Positions 1 through 6,120 of a stretch of DNA of 6,192 nucleotides are shown in pieces. Below the pieces are notes generated by a model. That model ran no database searches and was not told the DNA's origin. It worked only from the letters and a program-made list of their open reading frames with translations. The DNA comes from an uncultured Collinsella sp. Lineage in GTDB: Bacteria; Actinomycetota; Coriobacteriia; Coriobacteriales; Coriobacteriaceae. The stretch is taken from positions 1 through 6,192 of the forward strand of contig CAADSS010000112.1 of the NCBI GenBank assembly GCA_900751695.1, written 5' to 3'. Positions within the stretch are counted from its first letter, which is position 1. Every line of letters begins with the position of its first letter. The position numbers were made by a program, and so were the translations under genes.

Positions 1-34
1 AACGAAAGGGCGCTGACCTTCTGGTCGCGCCCTT
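1..34 (-). terminator. Hairpin downstream of pyrE, possible intrinsic terminator
   Basis: Bases 6-13 (AAGGGCGC) pair with 27-34 (GCGCCCTT), and 15-18 (GACC) with 23-26 (GGTC), with T14 bulged and a 4-nt loop. Read on the minus strand the stem runs into TTTCGTT at the window edge, a weak T tract. It is the best candidate in view for ending the pyrE transcript, 76 bp past the stop. The edge hides whatever follows. Confidence 0.45.
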
Positions 35-82
35 GAAGTTGAACGTCAGATTGTCCAAATGCGGCCCGCGCAGCGTCGAGCA

Positions 83-110
83 GTTACGGCGTTTGGTAAA
101 ACGCCGTAAC
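83..110. repeat. Perfect 12-bp inverted repeat touching the pyrE stop codon
   Basis: GTTACGGCGTTT (83-94) and AAACGCCGTAAC (99-110) are exact reverse complements around a 4-base loop. The outermost base at 110 is also the last base of the pyrE TAG stop. Neither strand has a T tract after the stem, so it is not a classical terminator. It could stabilise the pyrE mRNA 3' end or be a REP-like dispersed element. Confidence 0.75.
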
Positions 111-793
111 TACTCCCGAGCTCCGTACTGCTCGTAGTAAGCGTCGATGGCGGCCTTGAGCTCGTCATCGATGACGACCTTGCCATCGATCTCGTGGTTG
201 TAGAGGGTCTCGACGACCTCGGCCATGGAAACGATGCTCGCGACGGGGAAACCGTACTTGGCCTCGATCTCCTTCTGTGCGGTGGTCACGCCGCCCTTGC
301 CGACCTCCATGCGGTTGAGGGACACGATCAGACCCTTGATTTCGACGTCGGCAGCAGCCTTAACCTTGGGATAGGTCTCGTCGATGGACTTGCCGCTGGT
401 GGTGACATCCTCGACCATGACCACGCGGTCGCCGTCCTGGGGCTCATAGCCCAGCAGGTTGCCCTTGTCGGCGCCGTGGTCTTTGGCCTCCTTGCGGTCG
501 CAGCAGTACTTGACCTCCTTGCCGTACAGCTCGTGGTAGGCAATTGCGGTCACGACGGCCAGCGGAATACCCTTGTAGGCCGGTCCAAACAGCACATCAA
601 AGTCGTCGCCAAAGTTATCGTGGATGGCCTGGGCGTAATACTCGCCCAGCTTCTTGAGCTGATAGCCCGTCACGTAGGCGCCGGCGTTCATAAAGAACGG
701 GGACTGACGGCCGCTCTTGAGCGTAAAGCTGCCGAACTTAAGGACGTCGGACTCGACCATGAACTTGATGAACTCTTGCTTGTAAGCCTCCAT
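110..793 (-). CDS. pyrE: Orotate phosphoribosyltransferase
   Basis: PyrE joins orotate to PRPP to give orotidine 5'-phosphate, the fifth step of de novo UMP synthesis, in the cytosol. The 227-residue product has the usual family length. Visible motifs are FTLKSGR (residues 23-29, with K26), GPAYKGIPLA (70-79), the mobile catalytic loop RKEAKDHG (100-107, with R100, K101, K104 and H106), and the PRPP-binding signature VVMVEDVTTSGKS (124-136). The frame stays open further upstream to an ATG at 937, but that extension of 48 residues is not PyrE-like. The ATG at 793 is chosen because AGAGGAG lies 5 nt before it and because homology begins there. The stop is TAG, and its last base is the first base of a perfect hairpin. 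The gene lies 112 bp downstream of the ROK fragment on the same strand. I see no convincing promoter; TAAACT at 833-828 is a possible -10 without a matching -35. Confidence 0.97.
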   Translation of the reverse strand: MEAYKQEFIKFMVESDVLKFGSFTLKSGRQSPFFMNAGAYVTGYQLKKLGEYYAQAIHDNFGDDFDVLFGPAYKGIPLAVVTAIAYHELYGKEVKYCCDRKEAKDHGADKGNLLGYEPQDGDRVVMVEDVTTSGKSIDETYPKVKAAADVEIKGLIVSLNRMEVGKGGVTTAQKEIEAKYGFPVASIVSMAEVVETLYNHEIDGKVVIDDELKAAIDAYYEQYGARE

Positions 794-798
794 GCGGG

Positions 799-805
799 CT
801 CCTCT
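799..805 (-). promoter_or_regulatory. Ribosome binding site fixing the pyrE start
   Basis: On the minus strand AGAGGAG sits 5 nt before the ATG at 793. It decides between this start and the in-frame ATG at 937, which has no PyrE-like sequence behind it. Confidence 0.8.
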
Positions 806-905
806 CGTAATCGCGTACGTGCCTTCCAGTTTAGCGCAGGCAGGGTATCGATGGGGGCGGTTCACGCCGGCCTTTATCTTTTTCGACAGCCTCGTTTGAC
901 TCGCG

Positions 906-1628
906 CTACACCAGGCGCATGGCCTCCTGGACAGCACCGTAAAGGTTGGCGTCGTTGCCGAGCTCGGCCACCTTTATCTGCGGCACAGGAATGCCGGCAA
1001 GGGTCCCTTCGTAACCCGCGAGGGCCAGCGGCATCTGCGCACGCAGGGCATCGACGAGCTCGGGATGGCACGAGATGCCGCCTGCGATCACAAAGACCTC
1101 GGGGTCGAGCACGGCCTGCAGGTTGATGAGCTGTCCGTCAAAGGCGCGAGCGTAGCGGTCGAGCGCGCGCTGCGCCGCCATGTCGCCATCCGCGATCCAC
1201 TCAAAGACGCGGCGGCCGTCCACCGGAGAACCCGCAGGCAGGCCCTTCTCGGCAATGGCGGCATCACGGAGCGCACGCCAACCGCCCGAACCCGCAAAGG
1301 AGTTTTCCGTGCTCGCGGCAGTCGTGACATCATTGCGCAAGAAGCTGAACTCGCCTGCAAAGCAGTGCGCGCCGCGCAGGACCTTGCCGTCGATGACGAT
1401 ACCGCCGCCGATGCCCGTGCCGATAGCGAGCACCACGCCAAAACGCGTCCCACGCAGAGCGCCAGCCGCATACTCACCGAGTGCACAGCACTTACCGTCG
1501 TTATTGACGGCAACCGGCACCCCCAGCGCCTCGCGCATGAGCTTTCCCAGTGGGCAGCCGTCCATAAACGTGAGCGCACCGCCGCGATGGATCGTTCCCG
1601 CGACGTCTCCCTCGTAGAGACCACTCAT
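906..1628 (-). CDS. ROK-family sugar kinase-like protein, N-terminally truncated (probable remnant)
   Basis: ROK proteins are sugar kinases or sugar-responsive repressors of about 300 residues or more with an actin-like ATPase fold. This 240-residue product aligns by eye with the family from roughly residue 75 onward. It has the catalytic-Asp region VAVNNDGKCCALGE (39-52, D44), the glycine-rich stretch GTGIGGGI (70-77), LDPEVFVIAGGIS (174-186) and the C-terminal ELGNDANLYGA (222-232). The N-terminal DxGGT phosphate-binding loop is absent. In this frame a TAA stands immediately before the ATG, so no longer start exists. The cysteine zinc motif of many ROK kinases is also absent; the sequence there is AGEFSFL (91-97), as in ROK members that lack zinc. 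Without the first phosphate loop, kinase activity is unlikely. GGGGA 9 nt before the ATG could serve as a weak ribosome site. The sugar substrate cannot be told. I keep it as an intact reading frame but suspect a decayed gene. Confidence 0.8.
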   Translation of the reverse strand: MSGLYEGDVAGTIHRGGALTFMDGCPLGKLMREALGVPVAVNNDGKCCALGEYAAGALRGTRFGVVLAIGTGIGGGIVIDGKVLRGAHCFAGEFSFLRNDVTTAASTENSFAGSGGWRALRDAAIAEKGLPAGSPVDGRRVFEWIADGDMAAQRALDRYARAFDGQLINLQAVLDPEVFVIAGGISCHPELVDALRAQMPLALAGYEGTLAGIPVPQIKVAELGNDANLYGAVQEAMRLV

Positions 1629-1771
1629 TTAAGTACGTCCCCAATGACTAGGTAAAAATGGGCCATGTGTCCCAGTTGTGGAGACTCGTTGAGCCGTCTG
1701 GGTATCGTGAAAGATCGCGCACTCCCCCATCATCAAAAGTGACACACGCTACCTGTTGATGGGAGGCAGCC
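1629..1771. other. Divergent intergenic region between the ROK remnant and the zinc-ribbon/SPFH genes
   Basis: This 143-bp stretch separates minus-strand from plus-strand genes, so it should hold the promoter for the plus-strand block. I find no good -35/-10 pair; TTGAGC at 1689-1694 lacks a suitable -10. The part next to the ROK start (about 1623-1681) looks unlike the neighbouring genes and may be foreign or repeated sequence. The far end carries GGGAGG (1761-1766), the ribosome site of the DUF4428 gene. Confidence 0.5.
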
Positions 1772-2509
1772 ATGGGCTTCTTTGACAAGATGTTCGAGAA
1801 GAAAGAGTGCGCGATTTGCGGTACCGAACTGGGGCTTTTGGGGAAGACCAAGATCAACGAAGGCTACCTGTGCAAAGAGTGCGCCGGCAAGCTCTCCCCC
1901 TTCTTCCACGGCCATCGCTCCAGCACCGCGGACGATATCCGCGAGCAACTCGCCTACCGCGAGGCCAATGCCGAACGCCTGGCGTCGTTCAACCCCACGC
2001 GCACGCTCTCTGCCGGGCGCACCAATATTATGCTCGATGAGGACGCGGGCCTGCTGATCATCACTTCGCAGAGCCGCTGGCGCGACGCCAATCCCGACAT
2101 CATCGAGTTCTCACAGGTACTCGGCTGCGATATGGATATCGACGAGCATCGCACCGAGATCTATCGCGAGACCAAGGACGGCGAGCGCGAGAGCTACAAC
2201 CCGCCGCGCTACGACCTGGATTACGACTTCAATCTGACCATCCATGTCAACACGCCGTACTTTACCGAGATCAACCTACGCGTGAACGACTCCACCATCG
2301 ATCAGCGCGGTTCCATCGAATACCGCGAGGCCAAGCGCCAGGCAACCGAGGTCCGCGACGCGCTGGTGCAGCTGCGCCAGGAGACGCGCGACAGCGTCGT
2401 GGCCGCCAAGGCCCCCAAGACCGCGGTCACCTGCCCCTTCTGCGGTGCAACCACCATTCCCGATGCCAGCGGGCGCTGCGAATACTGCGGCGGCGCCATC
2501 GGCGCATAG
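1772..2509 (+). CDS. DUF4428 domain protein with C-terminal zinc ribbon
   Basis: The function is unknown. The 245-residue protein opens with the start typical of DUF4428 proteins (MGFFDKMFEKKECAICG), with a four-cysteine knuckle at C13/C16 and C34/C37 followed by KLSPFF and a helical segment DIREQLAYREAN (55-66). A conserved middle region (about 78-172) includes LDEDAG, DIIEFSQVLGCDMDIDE and SYNPPRYDLDYDF. A charged helix (about 183-207) leads to a second zinc ribbon at C221/C224 and C236/C239. There is no signal peptide or membrane segment, so it is probably cytosolic. The start is supported by GGGAGG 5 nt upstream. The next gene begins 24 bp after the stop, so the two are probably co-transcribed. 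The family is often found beside SPFH and zinc-ribbon genes, which fits a role in the same membrane-associated complex; that role is inferred. Confidence 0.85.
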   Translation: MGFFDKMFEKKECAICGTELGLLGKTKINEGYLCKECAGKLSPFFHGHRSSTADDIREQLAYREANAERLASFNPTRTLSAGRTNIMLDEDAGLLIITSQSRWRDANPDIIEFSQVLGCDMDIDEHRTEIYRETKDGERESYNPPRYDLDYDFNLTIHVNTPYFTEINLRVNDSTIDQRGSIEYREAKRQATEVRDALVQLRQETRDSVVAAKAPKTAVTCPFCGATTIPDASGRCEYCGGAIGA

Positions 2510-2533
2510 CCTCCGGCAGCGAAAGGACCGATC

Positions 2534-3856
2534 ATGGCCTTCGAGAGCGTCAACTATCAGTGCCCCGCGTGTGGCGGCCCCCTTCACTTTGCCAGTGCCG
2601 AGCAAAAGCTCGTCTGCGACTACTGCGATTCGCGTTTTGAAGTCGAAGAAGTCGAGGCCCTCTATCGCGAGCGCCAGGACAAGGCAGATGCCAAAGCCGA
2701 TGCCGCAGCCGCGGCTCCCAAACCTGCTGCCGACGATGCCGTGCAGGAGCTGGCTCAAAACGCCGGCTACATCTGCTCGTCGTGCGGTGCCGAGCTGGTC
2801 TCGGACGGCACCGTCGCCGTTACCACCTGCCCATACTGCGGCAACTCTGCCGTGGCGCCCGGCCAGCTCTCGGGCGATTTCTCACCCGACCTGGTGATTC
2901 CGTTTAAGCTCGGGCGCGACGATGTCATGGCCGCGCTCAAAGACCACTACAAGGGCAAAATCCTGCTGCCCAAGAGCTTTGTCACCGGCAACCACATCGA
3001 CGAGGTCCAAGGCGTTTACGTGCCGTTTTGGCTCTACGGCGCCCGCGTGGACGGCGAAGTGTGCTTTGATGCGACCAACGAGACCGTAACCGAAGAATCC
3101 GACCGCACCGTCACGACCACCGACCACTACGATGCCTACCGCAAGGGAAATATCTCGTTTGAGCGCGTGCCCGTCGACGGATCGTCCAAGATGCCCGACG
3201 GCCATATGGACGCCATCGAGCCGTTTGACTACGACGCGCTGCGCCCGTTCTCGGTCGCTTATATGCCCGGCTACATCGCCAACCGCTACGACGAGGATTG
3301 CGAAACCTGCAAGGCGCGCGCCGAGCGTCGTATGGAAGAAAGTACGATTTCGGCCCTGCGCGAGACCGTCGTCGACGAGTATGACGACGCCACGGTTGAA
3401 AGCAAGCAGCTCGACTACACCTGGTTAGACAGCGACTACGCCCTGTTCCCCGTGTGGATGCTCTCCACTTCGTGGAACGGCAAGAGTTACCTGTTTGCCA
3501 TGAACGGCCAGACCGGTCGCATGGTCGGCGAGCTCCCCTGCTCCAAGCCCAAGCTCGCCATCGCCTCGGTGCTGTTCTTTGTGATCGGGTTTGTCCTCTC
3601 CCAGATCCTCTTTATGGGAGAGAACGCCTTCAATCCGGACTACCTCACCTTCGATGTCGAGGGCATCCTCATCAACATCGTCGCGCCGCTGATCATCGTG
3701 GTCATCGCAGACGTGCTGCTGGTGGGCCAGCTCAAGACGGCCAACGAGGCCACCCACGCCGATTGCTACTGCGGCGAGCTCGACCTGACCGAGAAGCACG
3801 ACACCTTCAGCCACACCGAGACCACCGTTGTCATGAAGGGCAACAAGGACGATTAG
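2534..3856 (+). CDS. TFIIB-type zinc-ribbon membrane protein, YdjG-like
   Basis: This 440-residue protein begins with two Cys4 zinc ribbons, C10/C13-C28/C31 and C81/C84-C99/C102, joined by a charged Ala/Lys/Asp-rich linker (about 38-75). A large soluble region follows, with motifs such as VIPFKLGRDD (121-130) and GVYVPFWLYGA (160-170). Two hydrophobic segments, about 341-361 and 377-398, form a membrane hairpin. Basic residues before the first segment and the acidic connecting loop suggest both ends lie in the cytosol. Relatives are labelled 'TFIIB-type zinc ribbon' or sometimes 'PriA helicase'; no helicase motif is present, so those names mislead. In Bacillus the similar YdjG is encoded with the SPFH protein YdjI, and here the SPFH gene also follows, 48 bp downstream. 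The probable job is membrane anchoring of that scaffold. GAAAGGA 6 nt before the ATG supports the start. Extra cysteines at 256/259 and 411/413 could bind another metal. Confidence 0.85.
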   Translation: MAFESVNYQCPACGGPLHFASAEQKLVCDYCDSRFEVEEVEALYRERQDKADAKADAAAAAPKPAADDAVQELAQNAGYICSSCGAELVSDGTVAVTTCPYCGNSAVAPGQLSGDFSPDLVIPFKLGRDDVMAALKDHYKGKILLPKSFVTGNHIDEVQGVYVPFWLYGARVDGEVCFDATNETVTEESDRTVTTTDHYDAYRKGNISFERVPVDGSSKMPDGHMDAIEPFDYDALRPFSVAYMPGYIANRYDEDCETCKARAERRMEESTISALRETVVDEYDDATVESKQLDYTWLDSDYALFPVWMLSTSWNGKSYLFAMNGQTGRMVGELPCSKPKLAIASVLFFVIGFVLSQILFMGENAFNPDYLTFDVEGILINIVAPLIIVVIADVLLVGQLKTANEATHADCYCGELDLTEKHDTFSHTETTVVMKGNKDD

Positions 3857-3904
3857 CCATTCTGACCAATACCACCCGGCCTTTGACGAGAAAGGAAGAT
3901 CACC

Positions 3905-5146
3905 ATGGGACTCTTGAAAGCTGGATTGGGCGCTGCCGGCGGCGTCATGGCCGACCAGTGGAAGGAATTTATCTATTGCGAATCGATGCCCGCTGATGTC
4001 TTGGCCTGCAAGGGCAGCAAGCGCACCGGCGGCCGCAGCTCCAACACGCGCGGCGAGGACAACGTCATCTCCAACGGCTCGGTCATCGCCGTCAACGACG
4101 GCCAGGGCATGCTCGTGGTGCAAAACGGCAAGATCATCGAGGTCGCGCTGGAGCCTGGCGAGTTTGTCTTTGACACCGGCAGCGAGCCGAGCGTCTTTAG
4201 CGGCAACCTGGGCGACTCCATCAAGGAGACCTTCGCCAATATCGGCAGCCGCTTTACCTTTGGCGGCGACGCGGGCAAGGACCAGCGCGTCTACTTCATC
4301 AACACCAAGGAGATCATCGGCAACAAGTACGGCACCGCCTCGCCCGTGCCCTTCCGCGTGGTCGATAACAACATTGGCCTGGACGTCGACATCTCCGTGC
4401 GCTGCAACGGCGAGTATTCGTATCGCATCACCAACCCGCTGCTGTTCTACACCAACGTGTGCGGCAACGTGACCGATAGCTATACGCGCGACAAGATCGA
4501 CAGCCAGCTTAAGTCCGAGCTGCTCACCGCCCTGCAGCCCGCCTTTGCCAAGATTTCGGAGATGGGCATCCGCTACAGCGCCATCCCCGGCCACACCACC
4601 GAGCTCGCCCGTGCGCTCAACGAGGTCCTCTCTGCCGACTGGCGTGACCTGCGTGGCGTCGAGATCGTGAGCTTTGGCGTCAACTCCATCGCCGCCTCGC
4701 AAGAAGACGAGCAGATGATCAAGGACCTGCAGAAGGCCGCAGTCATGCGCGATCCCACCATGGCGGCCGCCAACATCGCCAGCGCCCAGAGCGACGCGAT
4801 GCGCGCGGCAGCGGCCAACCCCAACGGCGCGATGGCAGGCTTTATGGGCATGGGCATGGCAGGTGGCATGGGCGGCATGAACGCCAGCCAGCTGTTCGCC
4901 GCCGGTCAGGCACAGCAGCAGGCTGCCCCGCAGCCGGCTCCGGCTCCCGCCCCCGCACCGGCACCCGCTGCCGCACCTGCGGCCGGCGCATGGACCTGCA
5001 GCTGCGGCGCCACCAACACCGGCAAGTTCTGCTCCGAGTGCGGCAGCCCCGCACCCGCCCCGGCACCGGCCAAGTGGTTCTGCCCCAACTGCGGTAGCGA
5101 AAACGGCGGCAAGTTCTGCAGCAACTGCGGAACGCCCAGGCCCTAA
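3905..5146 (+). CDS. SPFH-domain protein, YdjI type, with two C-terminal zinc ribbons
   Basis: SPFH (stomatin/prohibitin/flotillin/HflK-C) proteins form oligomeric scaffolds at membranes. The 413-residue product has a short N-terminal segment without a true transmembrane helix, ending in the family hallmark ADQWKEFIYCES (16-27). The SPFH core spans about 28-265, with KRTGGRSSNTRGEDN (39-53), GGDAGKDQRVYFINTKE (120-136) and PVPFRVVDNNIGLD (147-160). A conserved helical part reads QLQKAAVMRDPTMAAA with D in place of the first Q (274-289). A Gly/Met-rich stretch (309-325) and a Pro-Ala linker follow, then ribbons at C365/C367/C376/C379 and C393/C396/C405/C408. Relatives carry the misleading name 'virion core protein'; nothing here is viral. 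In Bacillus, YdjI links the PspA stress protein to the membrane with YdjG and YdjH. AAAGGA 8 nt upstream supports the start. A GC-rich hairpin lies just past the stop. Confidence 0.93.
   Translation: MGLLKAGLGAAGGVMADQWKEFIYCESMPADVLACKGSKRTGGRSSNTRGEDNVISNGSVIAVNDGQGMLVVQNGKIIEVALEPGEFVFDTGSEPSVFSGNLGDSIKETFANIGSRFTFGGDAGKDQRVYFINTKEIIGNKYGTASPVPFRVVDNNIGLDVDISVRCNGEYSYRITNPLLFYTNVCGNVTDSYTRDKIDSQLKSELLTALQPAFAKISEMGIRYSAIPGHTTELARALNEVLSADWRDLRGVEIVSFGVNSIAASQEDEQMIKDLQKAAVMRDPTMAAANIASAQSDAMRAAAANPNGAMAGFMGMGMAGGMGGMNASQLFAAGQAQQQAAPQPAPAPAPAPAPAAAPAAGAWTCSCGATNTGKFCSECGSPAPAPAPAKWFCPNCGSENGGKFCSNCGTPRP
4928..4984 (+). repeat. Pro-Ala low-complexity linker in the SPFH protein
   Basis: Residues 342-360 are almost only Pro and Ala, coded by varied CCN and GCN codons rather than a perfect DNA microsatellite. 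The segment probably acts as a stiff spacer between the scaffold and the zinc ribbons. A shorter copy of the same composition (SPAPAPAPA, 381-389) separates the two ribbons. Confidence 0.85.
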
Positions 5147-5165
5147 CCCCTCTATCTGGTAATTG

Positions 5166-5191
5166 GCGGGGGTTCCGCCACCCCCGCATTT
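5166..5191 (+). terminator. Hairpin between the SPFH and lipoprotein genes, possible leaky terminator
   Basis: GCGGGGGT (5166-5173) pairs perfectly with ACCCCCGC (5180-5187) around a 6-nt loop. The following ATTTGCTTCT has only short T runs, so termination is probably partial. It begins 19 nt after the SPFH stop codon. It could lower lipoprotein expression relative to the upstream genes or protect the upstream mRNA's 3' end. Confidence 0.5.
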
Positions 5192-5226
5192 GCTTCTATG
5201 GGTTTCGTTCGATAAAGGAGGACACC

Positions 5227-6069
5227 ATGAAGACAACGTTCAAAAAGTCCGCGCTCGCATTCCTGACATGTATCTTGGCGCTCGCCTTTGCCCTGACGGG
5301 CTGCAGCGGCGGCGGCAAAGACCCCAAGGCCAACTTCGTCGGCAGCTGGCAGTACTCGGGTGGAACCTTGGACGGCGAAGAGCTCACCGATGAGTACATG
5401 GATATGCTCAAGGAGTGGGGCCTCAACTGTATCCTGATCCTCGACGAAGACGGCACGGGCGTCCTCGACATGTTCCTTGAGGTCGCCGACCTGAAATGGG
5501 AGGCCAAGGACGCCACCACCGTAACGATTACCGCCGAAGATGAGTCGCACGACCTGAAGCTCAAGGACGACAAGCTCGTCCTGGAGGTGGACGGCGACAA
5601 GATTATCTTTACGAAGTCCGACAAGGATCTGTCCGGTACGGTGAAGAAGGATCGCGAGAACGCCGAGAAGGAAGAGGAGATCGATGAGGCCGTCGAAGAC
5701 GACGACGTCCAGAGCATCGAAATCTCCCCCGCCGTCACCGTCGCCGATGACGACCTGTGCACCATCACCATCACCGAAAAGTTCAAGGACGACTGGGGCG
5801 ACATCGGCTTTGTCGTCAACATCACCAACAAGAGCGACAAGGACCTGACCTTCTACGCTCCTTCCGGCAAGACCAACGTCAACGGCACCATGAAGGAACC
5901 CTGGTTCTCGGCTCACCTGATGCCCGGCACCAACGCCACCGAGGAATTCACGTTCTCGAGCGGCGAGCTTGACAGCCTTGACGACCTGGTCAACACGACC
6001 ATCGGCATCGACGCCTACCTGACCGATTCCTACGAGGACGTCGCCTCCTACAGCGCAACCATCGCGTAA
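5227..6069 (+). CDS. Secreted lipoprotein of unknown function, two-domain
   Basis: I do not recognise a named family. The 280-residue product has a clear lipoprotein signal peptide: a basic start (MKTTFKK), a hydrophobic core (about 8-23) and the lipobox LTGC with C26 as the lipidated residue, followed by a Ser/Gly-rich tether. The first mature region (about 36-131) starts FVGSWQYSGG and alternates short beta strands (CILILDEDGTG, TTVTITAED, KLVLEVDGDKIIF), which resembles small lipocalin-like lipoprotein domains. A very acidic, charged hinge (about 139-165) leads to a second beta-rich region (about 166-280) with FVVNITNKSDKDLTFYAP, reminiscent of Ig-like domains such as DUF4352. The strong ribosome site AAAGGAGG lies 5 nt before the ATG. 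It is 80 bp downstream of the SPFH gene on the same strand, with a hairpin between, so co-transcription is likely but not certain. It acts on the outer face of the membrane. Confidence 0.85.
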   Translation: MKTTFKKSALAFLTCILALAFALTGCSGGGKDPKANFVGSWQYSGGTLDGEELTDEYMDMLKEWGLNCILILDEDGTGVLDMFLEVADLKWEAKDATTVTITAEDESHDLKLKDDKLVLEVDGDKIIFTKSDKDLSGTVKKDRENAEKEEEIDEAVEDDDVQSIEISPAVTVADDDLCTITITEKFKDDWGDIGFVVNITNKSDKDLTFYAPSGKTNVNGTMKEPWFSAHLMPGTNATEEFTFSSGELDSLDDLVNTTIGIDAYLTDSYEDVASYSATIA

Positions 6070-6120
6070 CGGCACGTAACATCAGCCGCGGTTGGCGGAC
6101 ACATCCGCGCACATGTCAGG

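Noticed and set aside
794..937. A longer pyrE beginning at the ATG at 937
   Set aside because: The extra 48 residues are unlike PyrE and the ATG at 793 has a good ribosome site. The longer form would also overlap the end of the ROK gene.
194..1126. A 310-codon open frame on the plus strand opposite pyrE and the ROK gene
   Set aside because: It is antisense to pyrE, whose catalytic motifs are unmistakable, and the product is a biased Leu/Val/Gly/Arg string without motifs.
983..1628. Loss of the zinc-binding cysteines in the ROK protein taken as further decay
   Set aside because: A subgroup of ROK proteins naturally has AGEFS-type sequence in place of the cysteine motif, so only the missing N-terminus counts as damage.
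2534..5146. Phage or viral origin suggested by usual names such as 'virion core protein' or 'phage replication protein'
   Set aside because: Those names are inherited labels. The proteins show SPFH and zinc-ribbon architecture known from chromosomal envelope modules, and no phage structural, integrase or replication gene is present.
3425..5236. A 603-codon open frame on the minus strand across the YdjG-like and SPFH genes
   Set aside because: It is antisense to two genes with clear family motifs. Its product is a low-complexity Gly/Ala/Val/His-rich string, as expected for the complement of GC-rich genes.
5757..5777. ATG-less looking run that reads Met plus several histidines, like a histidine tag
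   Set aside because: It is an out-of-frame reading of the lipoprotein codons for TITIT (ACC ATC repeats) and has no ribosome site.
5152..6075. A 307-codon open frame on the minus strand opposite the lipoprotein gene
   Set aside because: The plus-strand gene has a lipobox, signal peptide and strong ribosome site. The antisense product shows no recognisable domain and starts inside the downstream noncoding region.
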